Translations under genes and position numbers: made by a program
Shown here: one piece after another, positions 1-13,500 of the stretch
Layout of the letters: every line of letters begins with the position of its first letter
Numbering within the stretch: the first letter of the stretch is position 1
Assembly: GCF_901933205.1 (NCBI RefSeq)
Contig: NC_044573.1
Coordinates: 51,579,493 to 51,643,492 of the forward strand
DNA from: Camarhynchus parvulus
Lineage: Eukaryota; Chordata; Aves; Passeriformes; Thraupidae
Direction of reading: 5' to 3'
Length of the DNA stretch: 64,000 nt
Notes under the pieces: model-generated
The model's database searches: none
The model's input: only the letters and a program-made list of their open reading frames with translations
Told to the model about the DNA's origin: nothing

Positions 1-2900
1 AAGGAACTGTGCCCAGGCAGAACATCCGCAGACTTGCATTGCATGCTGCAGACCATACATGGACTTTCAGGATCGAGGCCATGGGATAAGATGGGAAAAA
101 CCTATTGGCTTTATTTAGCATGGCTTGAAAAGGTCACAGTTTGTATTGAATTGTTAAATCTAGACAGTGCTAAGAAAACCAGAGCATTTGCCAGTACTAC
201 CAGAAAATTCTGCCAGTGAGTGTATGGAGTTAGTTGTCAAGGACCAGAAAAGAGCCAAAAATGTGTTGCTCCTTGTAACAAGAATGACATCATGGTAACT
301 AATATCAGAGCCTAATATGTCCCTAAAATAAACTGAGACAAATACGTTTATTTTAAATGGTTTTCCTTTTCCCTCTACTTTTGAGCACTTCAGGATGCCA
401 AAAAAACAGACCCTAAGAATCTGACTCCACTGCTGTAGTCGTGCTGGGCTGCATGTTTGGGAGCAAAAGACTTGATCTGCTCTCTTATAACTATCTCAAA
501 TCCACTAGGAGCTGCCTCCACATGTGCCAAGCTTGGACTTGATTCATTCTTTCATTCTTTTAGAAATCTATTTAAAGAGCTTTTAAACTTTGATTTGAAA
601 ATAAAGTTTCTCTTGAAGTGACTTTAGGAGAGTTCCTTAGATACGCTGAGGGAGAGCATTTAGATAGGGTAATTTGATGAATTCTTCTTGAACAAATTTA
701 AGAAAGGAATGTACACTGAGGATTTGGAATGAATTTGAGATTGATTCTATCAGGCTTGCTGTAGGATTTCCACTAGCAATTCTCCATAGAAGGAGAGGAA
801 GATCAGAAAGAGCAGATGTTGGCACAGACTGCTAGGACAAACCTTGACATTCAGAAGAGAGGGGTGGTGGGTTAGAGTGTGAAGCTTGGTGAGAATTGAC
901 AGTCATGTTGATAAAGAGGGACAGGATTGAGAAATCAGAAGGATTTTTGAGGTTGGTGGTGCCAATGGAACAGGAGAGACACAATACGGCTTTGCTAAGC
1001 TGTGCTGAGGGTTTGTATGTAGGAAGGGCATCATGCATGCTTTTGGAAGTGAGCACTGGGGATAAAAGTTCTATAAAGATCAGAGGAGTCCATGGTTAGA
1101 GAAAAAAAAAGTCAAATGTCCTGGGGGCAAGTAAAAGAAATGAACTAAAATCATGGGTTAAAAGAGAAGTGGATAAGGAAACATACAGCTCACAGGTCAG
1201 CAGCTTCAAAGCTGAAATCATGAAACTAAGAGGGGAATGCTGGGAGAGGGAGAGAGAAACAGACTGTGAAACCAGAGTGGAAGGCTGATGTAGAAGTGGA
1301 TGATAGATGAGACAACGCAGAGGAGGAGAAGAGAGTTGGAGCTGGAGCTGCCCCAAAGAGGAAAGAGTAGGAAGAAACAGAAGCAGCAGAAATAGGCCAG
1401 GGGAAGATTAGCGTCCCTTGTACCTGACCCAAAAGGTGGACGGGAGGGCAGAATTGCTTTCAGCAAGAGAAGGCTGTATGGATCCCCAGCCTGTTAGGTC
1501 TCACATAGCCATTTTGGACTGTTACTTTCTGGCTTGCCTCCACCTCCACATCCTCAAATGTTTCAGTCAAAGCAACAGCACAATCACAGATGACATGCAT
1601 GGGTAATATGTTCTCACTTCCTTGTGCAGCTCCTTCAAATATAGCTCAAGAAGGCATAGCAACCATTACTATATTTAAAATGAAAAATTATTTACCAAAA
1701 TAGATGACTTCCAGAGATGACAGCGCTTTGCAGTGAATCTGCTAAATTTCTGTCATTGTAGCTACCTGTACATAAACACAAATTTTTGCTAAGCTTTGTT
1801 CCTCCCAGAGAATGCCAGCACCATGTCATGCTGAGTACATTCTGGATGTGACATTATTTGCAGCTGCAGTTCCTCAGGTCTTGTTGCGTAAGCCACTCCA
1901 CACCAGTAGCACAGTCCTGTGGCCCACTTATTGTTCTCCACTCAGATGAATGGAGAAGAATCCAGCATTAAGAAAATGGAACAAGAGGGGATGATTGCTG
2001 TTATTTCCTAAATAATGACTGTTTATTGAACTTACTTTTTAGTCTTTAAAATTCCTAAACTATGTACATTCCTGGTGTAGGTGTATCAGGTCTGGCTGGC
2101 TGTTATTATAAGAAGCCCAGCATTTTAATATAGCTGAGATCTTAAGAAATCTGATTCAATGCAGAACAAACTCTCCTCTGTTTTTGGGGGGGGTTTTGAA
2201 GATGTGTCTCACATCAGTCAGTATTAGAAACCAAAAGTAGAACAAGTTTAGTGTGGGTCATTGTGCTCCTGTCCCTGAAAGCACAAGATTGGACCTGCAC
2301 TGCAACCACAAATTATTTGTTTGTTTTGAATGTCTCAGCTGCTGTAAGCCCATCACCTTGTTTGGAAGCCATTCCACATTTTAATAGCTCTAGGTAAAGG
2401 TATCACTCTTGGTGGAAAAGGAAGAGAGTGATGCTGGAAAAGATCATGAAATAAAGGCGTAGAAAATGCCCATGTTCTGTTTGCTAAAAAGTAGCCACTG
2501 GGAACCCATCTATGATCTGTCTGGAACCAAAGATTCAGCCTTCCTTTGTGCCAGCCACTGGAAATATGAAGAGCACTGAAGATCTGGGAGAGGATTTGCT
2601 GCTGCAAGTAACCAGAAAGGAACTGCTGTTCATAGATGAGAGTTGTCATGCACCCACGCTCCAGGTAGAGCTAATGTCAGATGCTTCAGGAGAGCTTAGC
2701 AGACCATTATGAAACAACCAGCCTTCAAGGGGGAGTCTTCTTCCAAAACTTATGTCAAAATGTAGGTGCTTAGGCATAATTGTGCACATTCTTATTGCTT
2801 GTACAATCTCCTGATTTCAGAAACTGGCTAGAAATGCATGATAGAGTCTAGAGAAGATGAGTGGACTAAATAGGCTTCCAGACTTTCATACTTCAAAACT
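1..2900 (+). other. AIG1 intron sequence, no gene seen
   Basis: This is intronic sequence by position. The ORFs are short and show no family motif. About 1080-1400 is strongly purine-rich on the + strand (GGAGAGGG/GAGAGAAA runs), which produces spurious pyrimidine-coded ORFs on the - strand. A G8 run lies near 2186-2193. The stretch 2360-2420 faintly resembles an antisense CR1 3' region but is too decayed to call. Confidence 0.5.
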
Positions 2901-2929
2901 TTTTTGAATATCTCTATTTCAGTGATCTA

Positions 2930-3165
2930 TCACTGAAAGGTAGGGTAGAGCATTCCAGAGATTGATTAGGTATCATTCAGAAAGATATTTCCATTATCAG
3001 ATTTGAATTTCTTATCTCTGAGTTGCATTGAGGTGATTCTTCTGTCACGAGGAACAAAATTGGAAGCTCTTCACCCATTTTATGTCATGCATTATTATTT
3101 TGTGTCCTTTCATTTGCTGCTCTTGAGAAGTTACATAGCCCCTCATCTAGCAGCCCCTTTTTCCA
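2930..3165 (-). repeat. Ancient CR1/L3-type LINE 3' fragment
   Basis: Read on the + strand, the text follows the antisense layout of old CR1/L3 3' ends: a GCATTCCAGAGATTGATTAG block, a decayed AAGATATTTCCATTATCAG block, then GAATTTCTTATCTCTGAGTTG and CATTATTATTTTGTGTCC. The order and spacing fit the consensus as I remember it, but divergence is high. It lies inside the AIG1 intron. The boundaries are approximate. Confidence 0.55.
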
Positions 3166-6100
3166 GAACTTATAGTGCTGGTTGTTGATGATGACAGATT
3201 ATTATGAAGGAGTCAAGCTGGGCAGGAAATGGGTGGAGACTCTGAGAATCCAGACCACAAAGTCCTGCTGAGCTATGATAACTGAGAGCAGCCACCATGA
3301 AGGAGCAACCATCTTCTGCAACATCTCCCATAACAAAATTAGTGAGGTGTCATGGTTATTATCTGCCATTTTACTCACTTGTTGAGCTTGATTCTGCCAG
3401 GCCTAAGGTCTTACACATGCTGTTGTTACAGCTGTATCATTTAAACTGACAGAGTACACATAAACCACAAAGTTCCAACAAATTTTTGTGCTTAGTTTTC
3501 CTCATTAACAAAAGATCTATATCCAAAGAATAAATGTAAATGTATGTTCCCTGCATAGTTTTCATTTTCTCCTGATTACTTTGATAGGAGAGATATACAA
3601 CATCTACTGTATAGTAGAAGTGAAAACTAGCTACAAAGTCACATTTTTTGACAGATTTGTTAAAACAAGCAATACTGTGCATTTTCAAATAGCTTTTTCT
3701 GATTTCTACACCAACTGGTTGAAAATTTTTAAAAACAACTACTTTTTTTTTAACAGACATTTTAATTTAAATACAATGTGTGAATATTTCCGTTCCTTCT
3801 TTTTTTACTGTTTCTAACAAATGGCTAGATGAACTCCATGACCTGTAACACATTCATCTTTGAAAATATACAGTTATGTCTTCATACAGCTGCTACTGTT
3901 CCAAATCACAGGGAGGTTCAGGTTAATTTTATCTTCTCAGAGTAACCAGTCCAGTTTTACTCTTCTTTTTCTCCTTTTCCTTTTTCTCCTCAGTTTATTT
4001 CTATCTAAACGACACATTTTTTACTCCTGTTCAATAACAAAGTCTTCGATTTGATCTAGTTTTTGCACTCCTAAGTAAATCTTAATGCATGCTTCCCTGT
4101 GCTTAACTAATAATGAGGTTGGATAGGAGTAAAGGCTACTGCAGTGGCAGCACTGAAGGCATTCATTAACGTTGGCAATCAGCACTCTGGTGTGGAAGCT
4201 TTATGCGAATGGTTGATCAGCCCTTTATAGTGCAGCCTTGAGAATGCCTGTATTGCAGCAGGAGCAAACCCACTAAGAAAGCCTACCAGGTGAGGTTTCC
4301 ATGGCAGCAGTTGTCCCTTTGCTGCTCCCGTTTGTAGTACAGACAATGCTGGAGCAGTCAGTGTGTCACTGCTCAGTGAGAGAGGGCTAATATTACTCCA
4401 CCTCAGCGTAGCCAGCAGTGTGCTGTGGCTCATTTTTAGAAGGATCAGGTGGGTTTGTGACTATTGTCTCCATAGTGGTCCCTCTTGTGCTCAAAGCAGT
4501 TCTGACAGTGTGGCCACTCCGGGGACAGGCAAACAACAGCTACACTGAAGGCATGAGCAGCATCACCATGCAGGGAGTGGGCTCCTGTGCTGGGCAGCAG
4601 GGAGCAGAGTATGTGAGCTATCTGCAAAGCCTGAACTAACCAGGTATTTCTGACATGCAGGAGCTCATCACTGGCTCATTGGTTGGATTTAGAAAATGCT
4701 TCCTCTTCCTAGCATAAATGTGATCTAGTAAAAGCCACTTCTACTTGGTTCATGAGGCTGGCTACGTAGATGCCGTTTAGAAGGTCCCTTGAAAAGTCCC
4801 TCTGTAAAGGTACTTTATAATCCTGGGAAGTTTCATCACACCAGAGAAAATAAGTGCAGAAAGAGAGTGGCTCTTTTTCAGTCTTTTTCTTTCTTTGGAG
4901 CTTGTTTTTCACAGAATGATCATTAGAAAAAAAAGCAAATGAAAACTGAAAAAAGTAAATGAAACTGAAAATTGTTAGGCAATAATAGACATTCCCTGCT
5001 AAGCGGACCTGGTAGCAGGGGACATCCTTCTACCTTCTACCCAACTGTCTCATCTTTTTCTTTCATCAAAAGGAACATGGTGTCCCCTGTTACCATGGGT
5101 TACGCAGGAACCCTTCATTTTTTCATAGATAATTTTATCTTGTCAGGTTAATTCTATCACAGAAGAATACTGGGGAAAATAACTGTAAAGTACAGAGATA
5201 ATTTCCCATATGTGAACTGATTTGGAGAGAGGGGGTTTAATTGCATTTAGATCATGCAGATTAATTTACTGACACATGTAGTTTCCCAAGTGAAGTGTCC
5301 AACTGTTAAGGGTTGGGCTGTAATAAAAGCTTTTCCAGGGAGGAGAGAAGCTATGACAACCACGTGCATTTCCAGGGTGATTGTTAAACAGGGATTCTGT
5401 ACTCCCTGTGTGACAGAATTTTATGGTAACAGTTTTCTGTGGACTTCTCTATCTCTGCCCTTTAGGAGCCTTTGACTGTTGATCTAGTGATGAAAAATCT
5501 TCCTTAAGCAAATAGAAACATCAGCAAGTGAATCAAACCATGGAAATCCCCATGTATAACAGTCTGTGCAGCCGCTCTAGCTGTGCTTCACTGTGAGCTT
5601 TTCACTCAAATTTTCAGGCCAGAAATGAAAAGATTTACATTCTTGAAGAGAGCCCAGTAAAGCCCCAGCTTGCCTTCACTGAGCACTTTACCCAGTTAGC
5701 CTCTGAGATGTTTGCTCAGTTGTTTGCCAGTATTTGCTTTTCTTAACTTCCACCTACTGGAATGTATGGACTCTCTCTGCTCCCTCTGACTTCACCACTC
5801 ACTGCATCAGATCTCAACACAAAAGCAATCTCATCAGAGGATGCAGGGGTCCACTGCAGCCACACACAGCAAAACGACACACCTGGAGTGCTTCTTCAGG
5901 TTGCACTGCAGTAAAGCTGATAGTCTGTCTCTTGAGTTAGTGTATCGACAATGTCCTCTGTATGAATGCTAAAAATCTCTGTGTCACCAGCAAAGCACCA
6001 TCAATCCTTTTCCTTTACTGGTTTTGTTTGGTCTTTAAAAAAAATACTTATCTTACCTAGAGAAAAATTACCAGATTCCAATTTATAGCAGGTAGCTGAA

Positions 6101-6670
6101 AGAAAAGGAGGACCTCTAAAACACAGTTGCTAAAGAAATTATTCTCTACAAGAGAATCTAAACCATATGCTTCTGGCAAACCCAAAAACTGATTACCATG
6201 TGTAGCGAGGAAAAGCAAAAGAAAAACGCAAATGTGTATGAAGTGAAAGCAGGAGAACTGCAGAAAGCAGAGAGAGATGGTAAGAGAGCCTGTAGAACCC
6301 TGAATGCTTTTAGGATGAAGAACCTGCTTGGAACAGAGGCTGCTGCAGTTTCCATCTTTGGCACAAAACAGGGATTTCCTCAGAAATATAAGTGAGCAAG
6401 GAAATACCTGCCTACATCAGAAATGAAAACAGGCCAACTGCTCATAACAAATTGAAAGCAAAGCAGTAAGAATGTGGGAAATCAGTCATAGTTTCATCAT
6501 TTGTGATGTCTGTTCTGGATGGGTGTCATCCACATGCTCCAGTTCACCTGGAACTTGCAGGCCTTTCAAATAATTACTTTTTGGGTTACAGTAGCTAAGC
6601 CTACAGACCAAGCTACTTTCGTAAAACAGGGCTGTAAGAGTCAGTGCTTGTTATTTTTGTTTTGTTTCAG
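3166..6670 (+). other. AIG1 intron, no gene seen
   Basis: This is AT-rich intronic sequence ending at the TTTTGTTTCAG acceptor at 6670. The short ORFs lack recognisable motifs. I saw no RNA gene or clear young repeat. Confidence 0.5.
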
Positions 6671-6834
6671 GGTGTGCTGGATTCACCACGTTACAGGAGT
6701 GTGGGTGTACCCGCTTCTTGAGCACCTCAGCCCAGGTGTCAAAATAATCTTTTTTGCTGCCGTTACCGTAATAATTAACATATTCTACTTGGTGGGAGAA
6801 GTCTTGAACAACTACATCTGGGATACGCAAAAAT
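6671..6834 (+). CDS. AIG1: AIG1 penultimate coding exon
   Basis: The exon encodes 54 complete codons plus one split base at each end. It starts [14 protein letters not shown] and ends [13 protein letters not shown], which is the diagnostic C-terminal half of AIG1: the CWxHHVTGxWVYP loop followed by a hydrophobic helix ([16 protein letters not shown]) and the [13 protein letters not shown] tail. The acceptor is TTTTGTTTCAG at 6670 and the donor is GTGAGT at 6835. The exon closes in phase 1 (a lone T), matching the next exon, which begins with GT. The open frame continues upstream into the intron from 6519, but that part is not AIG1-like. The segment forms the last transmembrane helices. Catalytic residues of the family lie in upstream exons outside the window. 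Confidence 0.95.
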
Positions 6835-9800
6835 GTGAGTATTGTTTTAGGAATATTATCTCGTGAAATACACCATCAGGACTTGAGTATGTTTCTCTGA
6901 AAGTGTAGAATGTTTTAAGCTGACAAAAACAAAGGAAAATGACAGAAGTTTCACTGAAACATCTTGCTTGCCTGCCCTTAAAAACAGACAGATGAACAGA
7001 ATGTCTGCTGGAGAGCCTGATGAGCTATGAATATGTATTCTCTTTTATAACTTACAGTACTAATTTAAGAGCTCTTGGCAATTACCTGAGATGTTTACAG
7101 CCCACTTATTAGCTGATGAACCCATTAAATGCAGCTAGAATAAAGTATCATTCTGTACGAATGCCATTAATGGTAGGCTTAGACTGAGAAATGAAAATAC
7201 AGTCTTTTAGTATTTTCAGGTATAAGGTATTTTCTCACCATATAAATTTACTCAGAGAAAATGAACAGGTTCTTGTCAGTGAAATAACAGGAATGAAAGA
7301 TAACTTAAGTGCAGGGTAAACTTAACTGTGCAGACTCTACATCATCTATCCTGCACAGGCCACCCATTGCTGAGGAGAGGAAAAGGGAAAATAAGAAACA
7401 CAAGATTAAAAGTAGGTTCCTTTTATCTATGAAAGATGTTCTTCATTTATCAAATTGAATGAAATAAGCAAACAACATTCATAATAGCTGGTGTGGCAAA
7501 TTGCAGCTGGAGGGAAAGAAATTCACATGGTAGTTAATGGCACACACAACTCTCTTTAACAAGTCCTTCAATACCAGGTAGAATGCAATGCTAGAAGCTC
7601 AAAGCAGTTTTACTTTCTGTTTGCCCACATTAGCATCTAGGTGTAAAATGCCTTTTTGTTTTTGCTCTAGGACCATCAATCACTGGTCATAATGTTCAAG
7701 ATGGGTATTCAGTCCTCAGTTTGATGTCAAATTCACATTTATTTAACATCTTTAAGTTAATTTGGGAAAGATGTTTCCAAAAAAGGCAGCTGCAAGGAAT
7801 AATTTCACTTGACCTAAGTCCTGTATGAAGAATAACAGTGTGGTAAAGATTCACATATTCTTAACAAGTCCGTGAATAAGTAGATGGTGGAAAATCTCCT
7901 GCACTATTCCAAAGTATACATAACAAAATCCCTGCTCCTTGCAGCCTGCCGCCCTAGAGGAGCTAACTTAGTTTCCTCATTCTGCCAACGTCTTTCAAGG
8001 TTTACCCTGGCATTATTGTCCTCTCCATCATTTCCTTCACACAGATAAGGAATATTGATCCCAAGTCCTTTGTGGCTCAAGCACCTGCAAAACAGAAAAT
8101 GCTGTGGGTCACGTGCTGGTTTGCTGAGCTTGAAACACTTTGCACAAACTTAACCCGAAGTGTGTGGCAGGAACACCACAAACAGCAGAGATGTAAAATT
8201 ATGCCAGTCTGTCACCATGCAAGACCTGGGAAAATATTATTTGAAAACTGTACACTTAAAAGGGGCTTTTGAGCAGTAAGACTACAAATCAAAACAGTCT
8301 GCCATGAGAAGATTTCTAGGGTGAGAAGGGGTTGTTTTGGGTTTGGAGTTTTTTTATTTGTCTCTGGAGATGCATTAAATAGAACCTCACTACTGACAAA
8401 ATGATTTGCAGTTAGTTTTTCCAAGTTAAACCACAAACATGGTAGGGAAGGAAAAATTTGCCCTTTGTACAAGCCAGCGTCTGTCCACAATTTTGAGGAT
8501 ATCTGCATTCCTGCCAAACTATTTGATGCATCTGCAGTAGAGTGCTTCAGAAGAAAGGAAAGAGGTGCTTTCAAAAAGGCAAGTAAAATAGCTTTTAAAA
8601 TTATTGGAAAAGTTCCTTCTAGGAGAAAGCAGAAGACATAAGATTGGCTCTGGAGCAACATTGTAAACTGTCTGTAATCTTTTCGTCCCAGTCTCTTGTT
8701 TTGGTTGTTAAACCTTTGACTGTTGCTCTCCCATTACACCAGTGTGCCAGCAACACCCAGGGCCATTGTACTTGGGCTGCTGGCAACATGCAGACCCATT
8801 TGTCTTGGTGTTGTTCCTTTCAGCAAGGCAGCTCTGCAGTTGTGCTTTCTAACTGCAGATGAATCCTATTGTTTCCCATATTGGAATTCATTAACTATGT
8901 TTTTAAAGTGATTTATGGTGTACTTACCGCCTGTGCATATATTGCACTAGCAGGTGATCTTACTTGTGACTGGATTTTCCTCTCAGTATTCTCAAGCATT
9001 GCTTCTTTTTTGACTTCGGTTATCATAAGTCTTTCTTTTCCAGCATGCAGCAGGCCTGAAAACCTCCAAAAGAAATATTTGTATTTGAGATGTCTGGCAG
9101 AGAGGGCTTAGTCAGAAGAACAATACTTTTGTCAGATACCAGTAGTAATTCATTGTCCAGGAACAGGCATATGAAATAGCTGAATGTTTCCATTGCCAGA
9201 AAAAACACAGTCTGCTGCCCAGCCCAGCGTAGAAAAGAGACGAGTCCTGCAGTTAGAATAATTTCTTTAAGGAGCTATACACTCAACTCAGCCCTCCTGA
9301 TATTACTGAAATAAATGGCCACTACAAGAAGAGAAATGCACCCTCTCAGTAGTAATTGTTTATTCATTCTTGTACTTTTGAAAAAGGGAGATGTACCTGC
9401 AAATACTTAAAAATCCAATGTTGAAATGGAGAGGGGCTTCCAATTATTGAATTCTGAAACACAGTTATTAAAATTTTCTTTCAAACCAAGTTGTTTGCTT
9501 AGATTCAGCTATAGTAACATCTATTTTAGTTTGCTATTAGGTAAGCAGAGCAGGTGAGGGAACTAAGTGTTCCCAGACCCCTGCAGCCATCAAAGGCTGG
9601 GTGTGCAGCAGGGGGTCAGGCTGATCTGAAAATGGGAGTGAGGGAGGGAGGATTGTGCAGTTCATTACTGGACAACCACTGCCATCAGGTGTGCAGCTGC
9701 TCTTTTCCTTCACAGCAGGTGAGGTAACACATACAAACAAGTTCAGGAGAAACAACATCGAAAAAGGGAAAAGAAAGATGAATGCATTAGAAGAACCTCT

Positions 9801-9869
9801 CTAAGCAAACCCTTCACTGGGTTGTTTCTATTGAGAGATTTTTAGAAGCTGCTCTCCATATGTTTTCAG
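6835..9869 (+). other. AIG1 last intron
   Basis: The intron starts GTGAGT and ends TTTTCAG, joining phase 1 to phase 1. Its ORFs, including one of 149 codons on the - strand at 8212-8661, have no recognisable motif. I saw no clear repeat. Confidence 0.8.
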
Positions 9870-9907
9870 GTATTGAAGAAGGAAGAGAAAAGCCGAAATC
9901 GGAGTGA
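9870..9907 (+). CDS. AIG1: AIG1 last coding exon and stop codon
   Basis: Joined to the T left by the preceding exon, the exon reads CIEEGREKPKSE then TGA (9905-9907). This is the short charged cytosolic C-terminus of AIG1; the mammalian protein ends in a similar E/K-rich tail with KPK near the end. The acceptor TTTTCAG at 9863-9869 is strong. The exon is too short for ORF scans and was found by the expected tail sequence and phase. Confidence 0.92.
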
Positions 9908-10511
9908 ACCATAAGAGACAACACAGAGGACTGTTTATGGCTGCGTGGAAGATTTCTCATCCCAACAGAGTTTGGCCTGGAGAGGAATCTTTTGGGAAGG
10001 ATGAAGTTTCATGGGCCCACTTCTCAGTGCAAGGATATTTTTGGATTTTCTACGGGGGGAAAATGATTTTAGCTAAGAATAATATTAATGTTTCAAACTT
10101 CAATTTCTCCATGCTTGCATGTGACATACCCATATAAGATGTATATTTATCTCCAAGGCATTCTCAACATGCATTTCTTGAATCAAATAAGTCGTTTAAC
10201 CATTAAGTCATTAGATCTTTTTACTTCTGCCAAGAAAAACAATGAGTCCATTCTCTGTACTGTTTGAGAAAAGTTTTACCAGATAGGTCTAATACAAGGA
10301 AACAAAGCAATCCCATCTATTTCAAATTACAGCATAGAAGTTAATTGCATGAATGTATCTAAAGAAGAGTTCAGTCTGACTGAAATATTAATGTAACACT
10401 ATGTAACAGCTGCCTTAAATTTGTAATGTTAATAATTTTACCAGTCCAGTGAAATCTTACTTGCAGTGTTAAGATCTGAAGACCTAAATAAAGATCAAAT
10501 TATCCTTGCAT
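9908..10511 (+). other. AIG1: AIG1 3' UTR
   Basis: This non-coding AT-rich sequence runs from the stop codon to just past the first canonical AATAAA (10487-10492). The end is an estimate, about 20 nt after the signal. Longer isoforms using downstream signals are possible. Confidence 0.65.
10487..10492 (+). promoter_or_regulatory. AIG1 polyadenylation signal AATAAA
   Basis: A canonical hexamer lies 580 bp after the AIG1 stop and is followed by T-rich sequence (TGCATTTCTGTTATTTC). Confidence 0.6.
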
Positions 10512-13500
10512 TTCTGTTATTTCATGCTGATTCTTGAAATTTTAGATGAATTGATGGCATTTGAATGATACATTTTCAGGTTTTCCAGTGTCAACTGTAG
10601 ATGATATAATTTCTACATGAGGATTTTTCTTCTTATTTTCATAGTAAAATAACAAATCCTGCATTTTCAAGTTGTAAGTTCTCAGTAGGGGAGCTGGGCT
10701 GTTTGTGTTGTAAAAGGGAAAGCATTTAAGTCTTACTTCAGGAAGGCACATAAGCAAATGTTTGAAGTTAAGCATATGCCTGTTTGTATAAGGAATTCAA
10801 TTGCAAAATACTAGTGATTGTTTAAGTTTAACATGATTCTGTTTAACTATTAGACAATCAAGAAGTAACTCTAGTAGGCAGAAAAAAATTGTCAAGAACT
10901 AAAGTAGCTTTGCGATCCAAGTATTGGTATTCATATCACATACTTTTTCATTAGTGTATTTAGTCATTTATTTTAACACAAGCAGAGCACTTTGAGTATG
11001 TATAGTGCTAATGTGTTGTTTTTAGTAACGGAATTTCTGCACAGTTTTAATACTGTTTAACAATGTTTCTGCTCTGGAATAATTCTGGGGAAAACTGATC
11101 TCCTGCAACTCATTACATGCCTCCACAGTACTTTTTAAACATATTTATGTACACACTATCACATGAAACAGCACAAGTTCAACAATGTGCTTTTTGGTTT
11201 GTTTCCTTCAAAAATAAGACTCAGTAATGATATTGGCTTTGTCTGTCCATCTGCTAGATTATTTTTAACTTGCTGATCAAGAGTTGCAAAGATTTCAAAG
11301 CTAAGCAAATTACTAGAAATTTCATGGAAATAAGTGGCCAGATAGAGAAGGAGCTCTTCTAATGATCCTACAGAGGGAGAGGACAGGACGAACAAAACCA
11401 GTAGAATTTGGAAGCAAATGGCCATAGCCATGAGGCCTTGCATTAAGGATATTATGTTCGGCTCTTCCTGAATTCCTCATTAGATGTGCACAATGTTATT
11501 TGCTTTTAAAACCCAGAAAGGAAAGAAGGCATGGATTCATTCATGTTCAGTGAGCTAGGAACTGTTTAAAGTCACTGCTTCTGAAAGCTGTGGTAGCACA
11601 TGAAAGTAGTGGTGGACAATGAATGTTCTGGGGGATCTGGCTGTACTTTCCAACAGCAGCAACTGTGGCTTAGGGCAGGAAGCCTGAAGCACAAATCCTG
11701 TTGACTTTTTGTCATATGAAGAATTTGCATAACCTATACTCTGCTGTTAAGTCTAGACCATTTTTTTTTTATTTTATTTGACGGGTATTGTTTCCTTCAC
11801 AGAATTCCAGAATTCATTCTGATGGGAAGAATGTGTTAAATAAAAATAAGAAAATGCCACACAGCTGTACCCATTCTGCTAGAGCACACTCTGCTCATGT
11901 CTGCTGTATATATGGCACCACTGAATACTGAATGTCTGAGATCTCAAAAACTGACATTGATGGAAAGATTCCTCCTTCTCAGGAAGTTTTGTACCTGCTC
12001 AAGATAGGTTTTTCTTCTAATACCATGTCATTATACGCAATATAGAAAATAGAGTAAGAATATAAAGAGAACAGAACTGTCAGAGATCAGGATTGCCTAG
12101 ATAAATCCATAGGTAGGTGTCCAAGTGAAAGAAGGGTCCCTTTCAGATGTATAGCATAGGCATGCTTAAAGCTGTCAACCCTCATATCTGTGAATTTGTG
12201 AATATTCAGCACCTGAAGAAAATAGACACCAAGCTTAGATCTCAGTTAAGCCCCTGAGGTTGGCAGTGTTAGCCAAAGGCAATATATGTGACACAAAACG
12301 TGGTGGGTTTCATTTGGTTTAAGAAAATTTATAGTATTCCAAGAAGGTTTGAACTCCATTTGTCTTCTCACATCTCAAAAAGTTCTCCACCTCCTGTGAG
12401 CTTTGAATCATCGTACTTAAAGTCAAAAACATTTTAGAGCATTAAATCCAGCCTCTGATGTATGAACCATGATATAAATAACTTGGGGGCCTGTGTACCC
12501 AGAGAGCACTTTTCTAGACTGTGTTCATTCCCTTTAGGATTACACAATCCATCATTCTTAAGAAAGATGATGGATGAATGATGACTAAAATAAAAGTCAC
12601 TTGTAAACTTGCCAAATTTCAACCATCTTGGCTGAAATTGTCCCTGAAAGGTATTTCTCTTGGGGGAACTATTTTTTTGGTGGAGAGCTTTTTGTCAGAA
12701 CAAGTAATTTATTTCCAAGTGAAAGTCTATGAAAAAAAATCTAGAAAACTTTTCTCTAGTTTTGTTGTGGAACTCAGTCTGAGGACAACATTTATGTTTG
12801 CAGCTTTTCTGAATTTATGAGGAGTATCTATTTGTCTTTGTCCAAATTTTAGGAAAAATAATAAGCCTGCATTTTCCTGTAGTGCGCAGGTAATTCTCCA
12901 GAGTGTTTATTATCTTTGGGAATAATTAAAGTTGTGGCTGAATAGGATTTTCTCTGCCATCCCTGGTCTGTTGATCCTCTCCATGCCTTGACTACCCAAG
13001 ACAGACCAGAATGGGGAAGCCACTTTGCCTCCCTTGTATTATCAATACTTCCCCAGAGCTGATGCAAATAAAGCTGCATCAAAGTGTGAGGGAAGCCAAG
13101 TTTTGATGACAACCTGAGCAATGAGAATAGGTTCTAGAAGGATGAACTAAGTGAAAAAAAAAAACTCTAGCTTTTCCCTTGAGGACTGCAATAAAATGAA
13201 ATTAGTAGTGTTTGTTATGTTATAGCTGTAATGATAAACCACATAGAAAACTGTGTGAAGGAATCATTAGTTTTGTTGTCAGAGAAGAGTGCAGTGTGCA
13301 GTAAATAAGGAAGGCTGCCACACCTTGAACCATGAGGAAAAAACAAAATACAGTTTCATCATTCAGTGAGCACCATTCATCAAGTGTTACGAATGAGGCA
13401 CAGGAAAAAATGTTGTGTGATCATCTAATTAAAGGCAATATCATTATTCATACTCACAAGGGGCCAAATTAAGGTTGAACAGACAGCCTAAATGCTGACA

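Larger units (their letters stand above)
1..10511 (+). other. AIG1: AIG1 gene, 3' part (gene span)
   Basis: This is the 3' end of androgen-induced gene 1, a multipass membrane protein known as a threonine hydrolase of FAHFA lipids. Two coding exons are visible, 6671-6834 and 9870-9907, followed by a 3' UTR. Earlier exons, which carry the family's catalytic Thr and His, should lie left of the window: I looked for the conserved region before the CWIHHVTG block in 1-6670 and did not find it. The downstream neighbours ADAT2 and PEX3 match the AIG1-ADAT2-PEX3 order known from amniotes, which supports the call. The left limit given is only the window edge. Confidence 0.9.

Noticed and set aside
8212..8661. 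149-codon ORF on the - strand in AIG1's last intron
   Set aside because: Antisense to the intron with no motif and no splice context.
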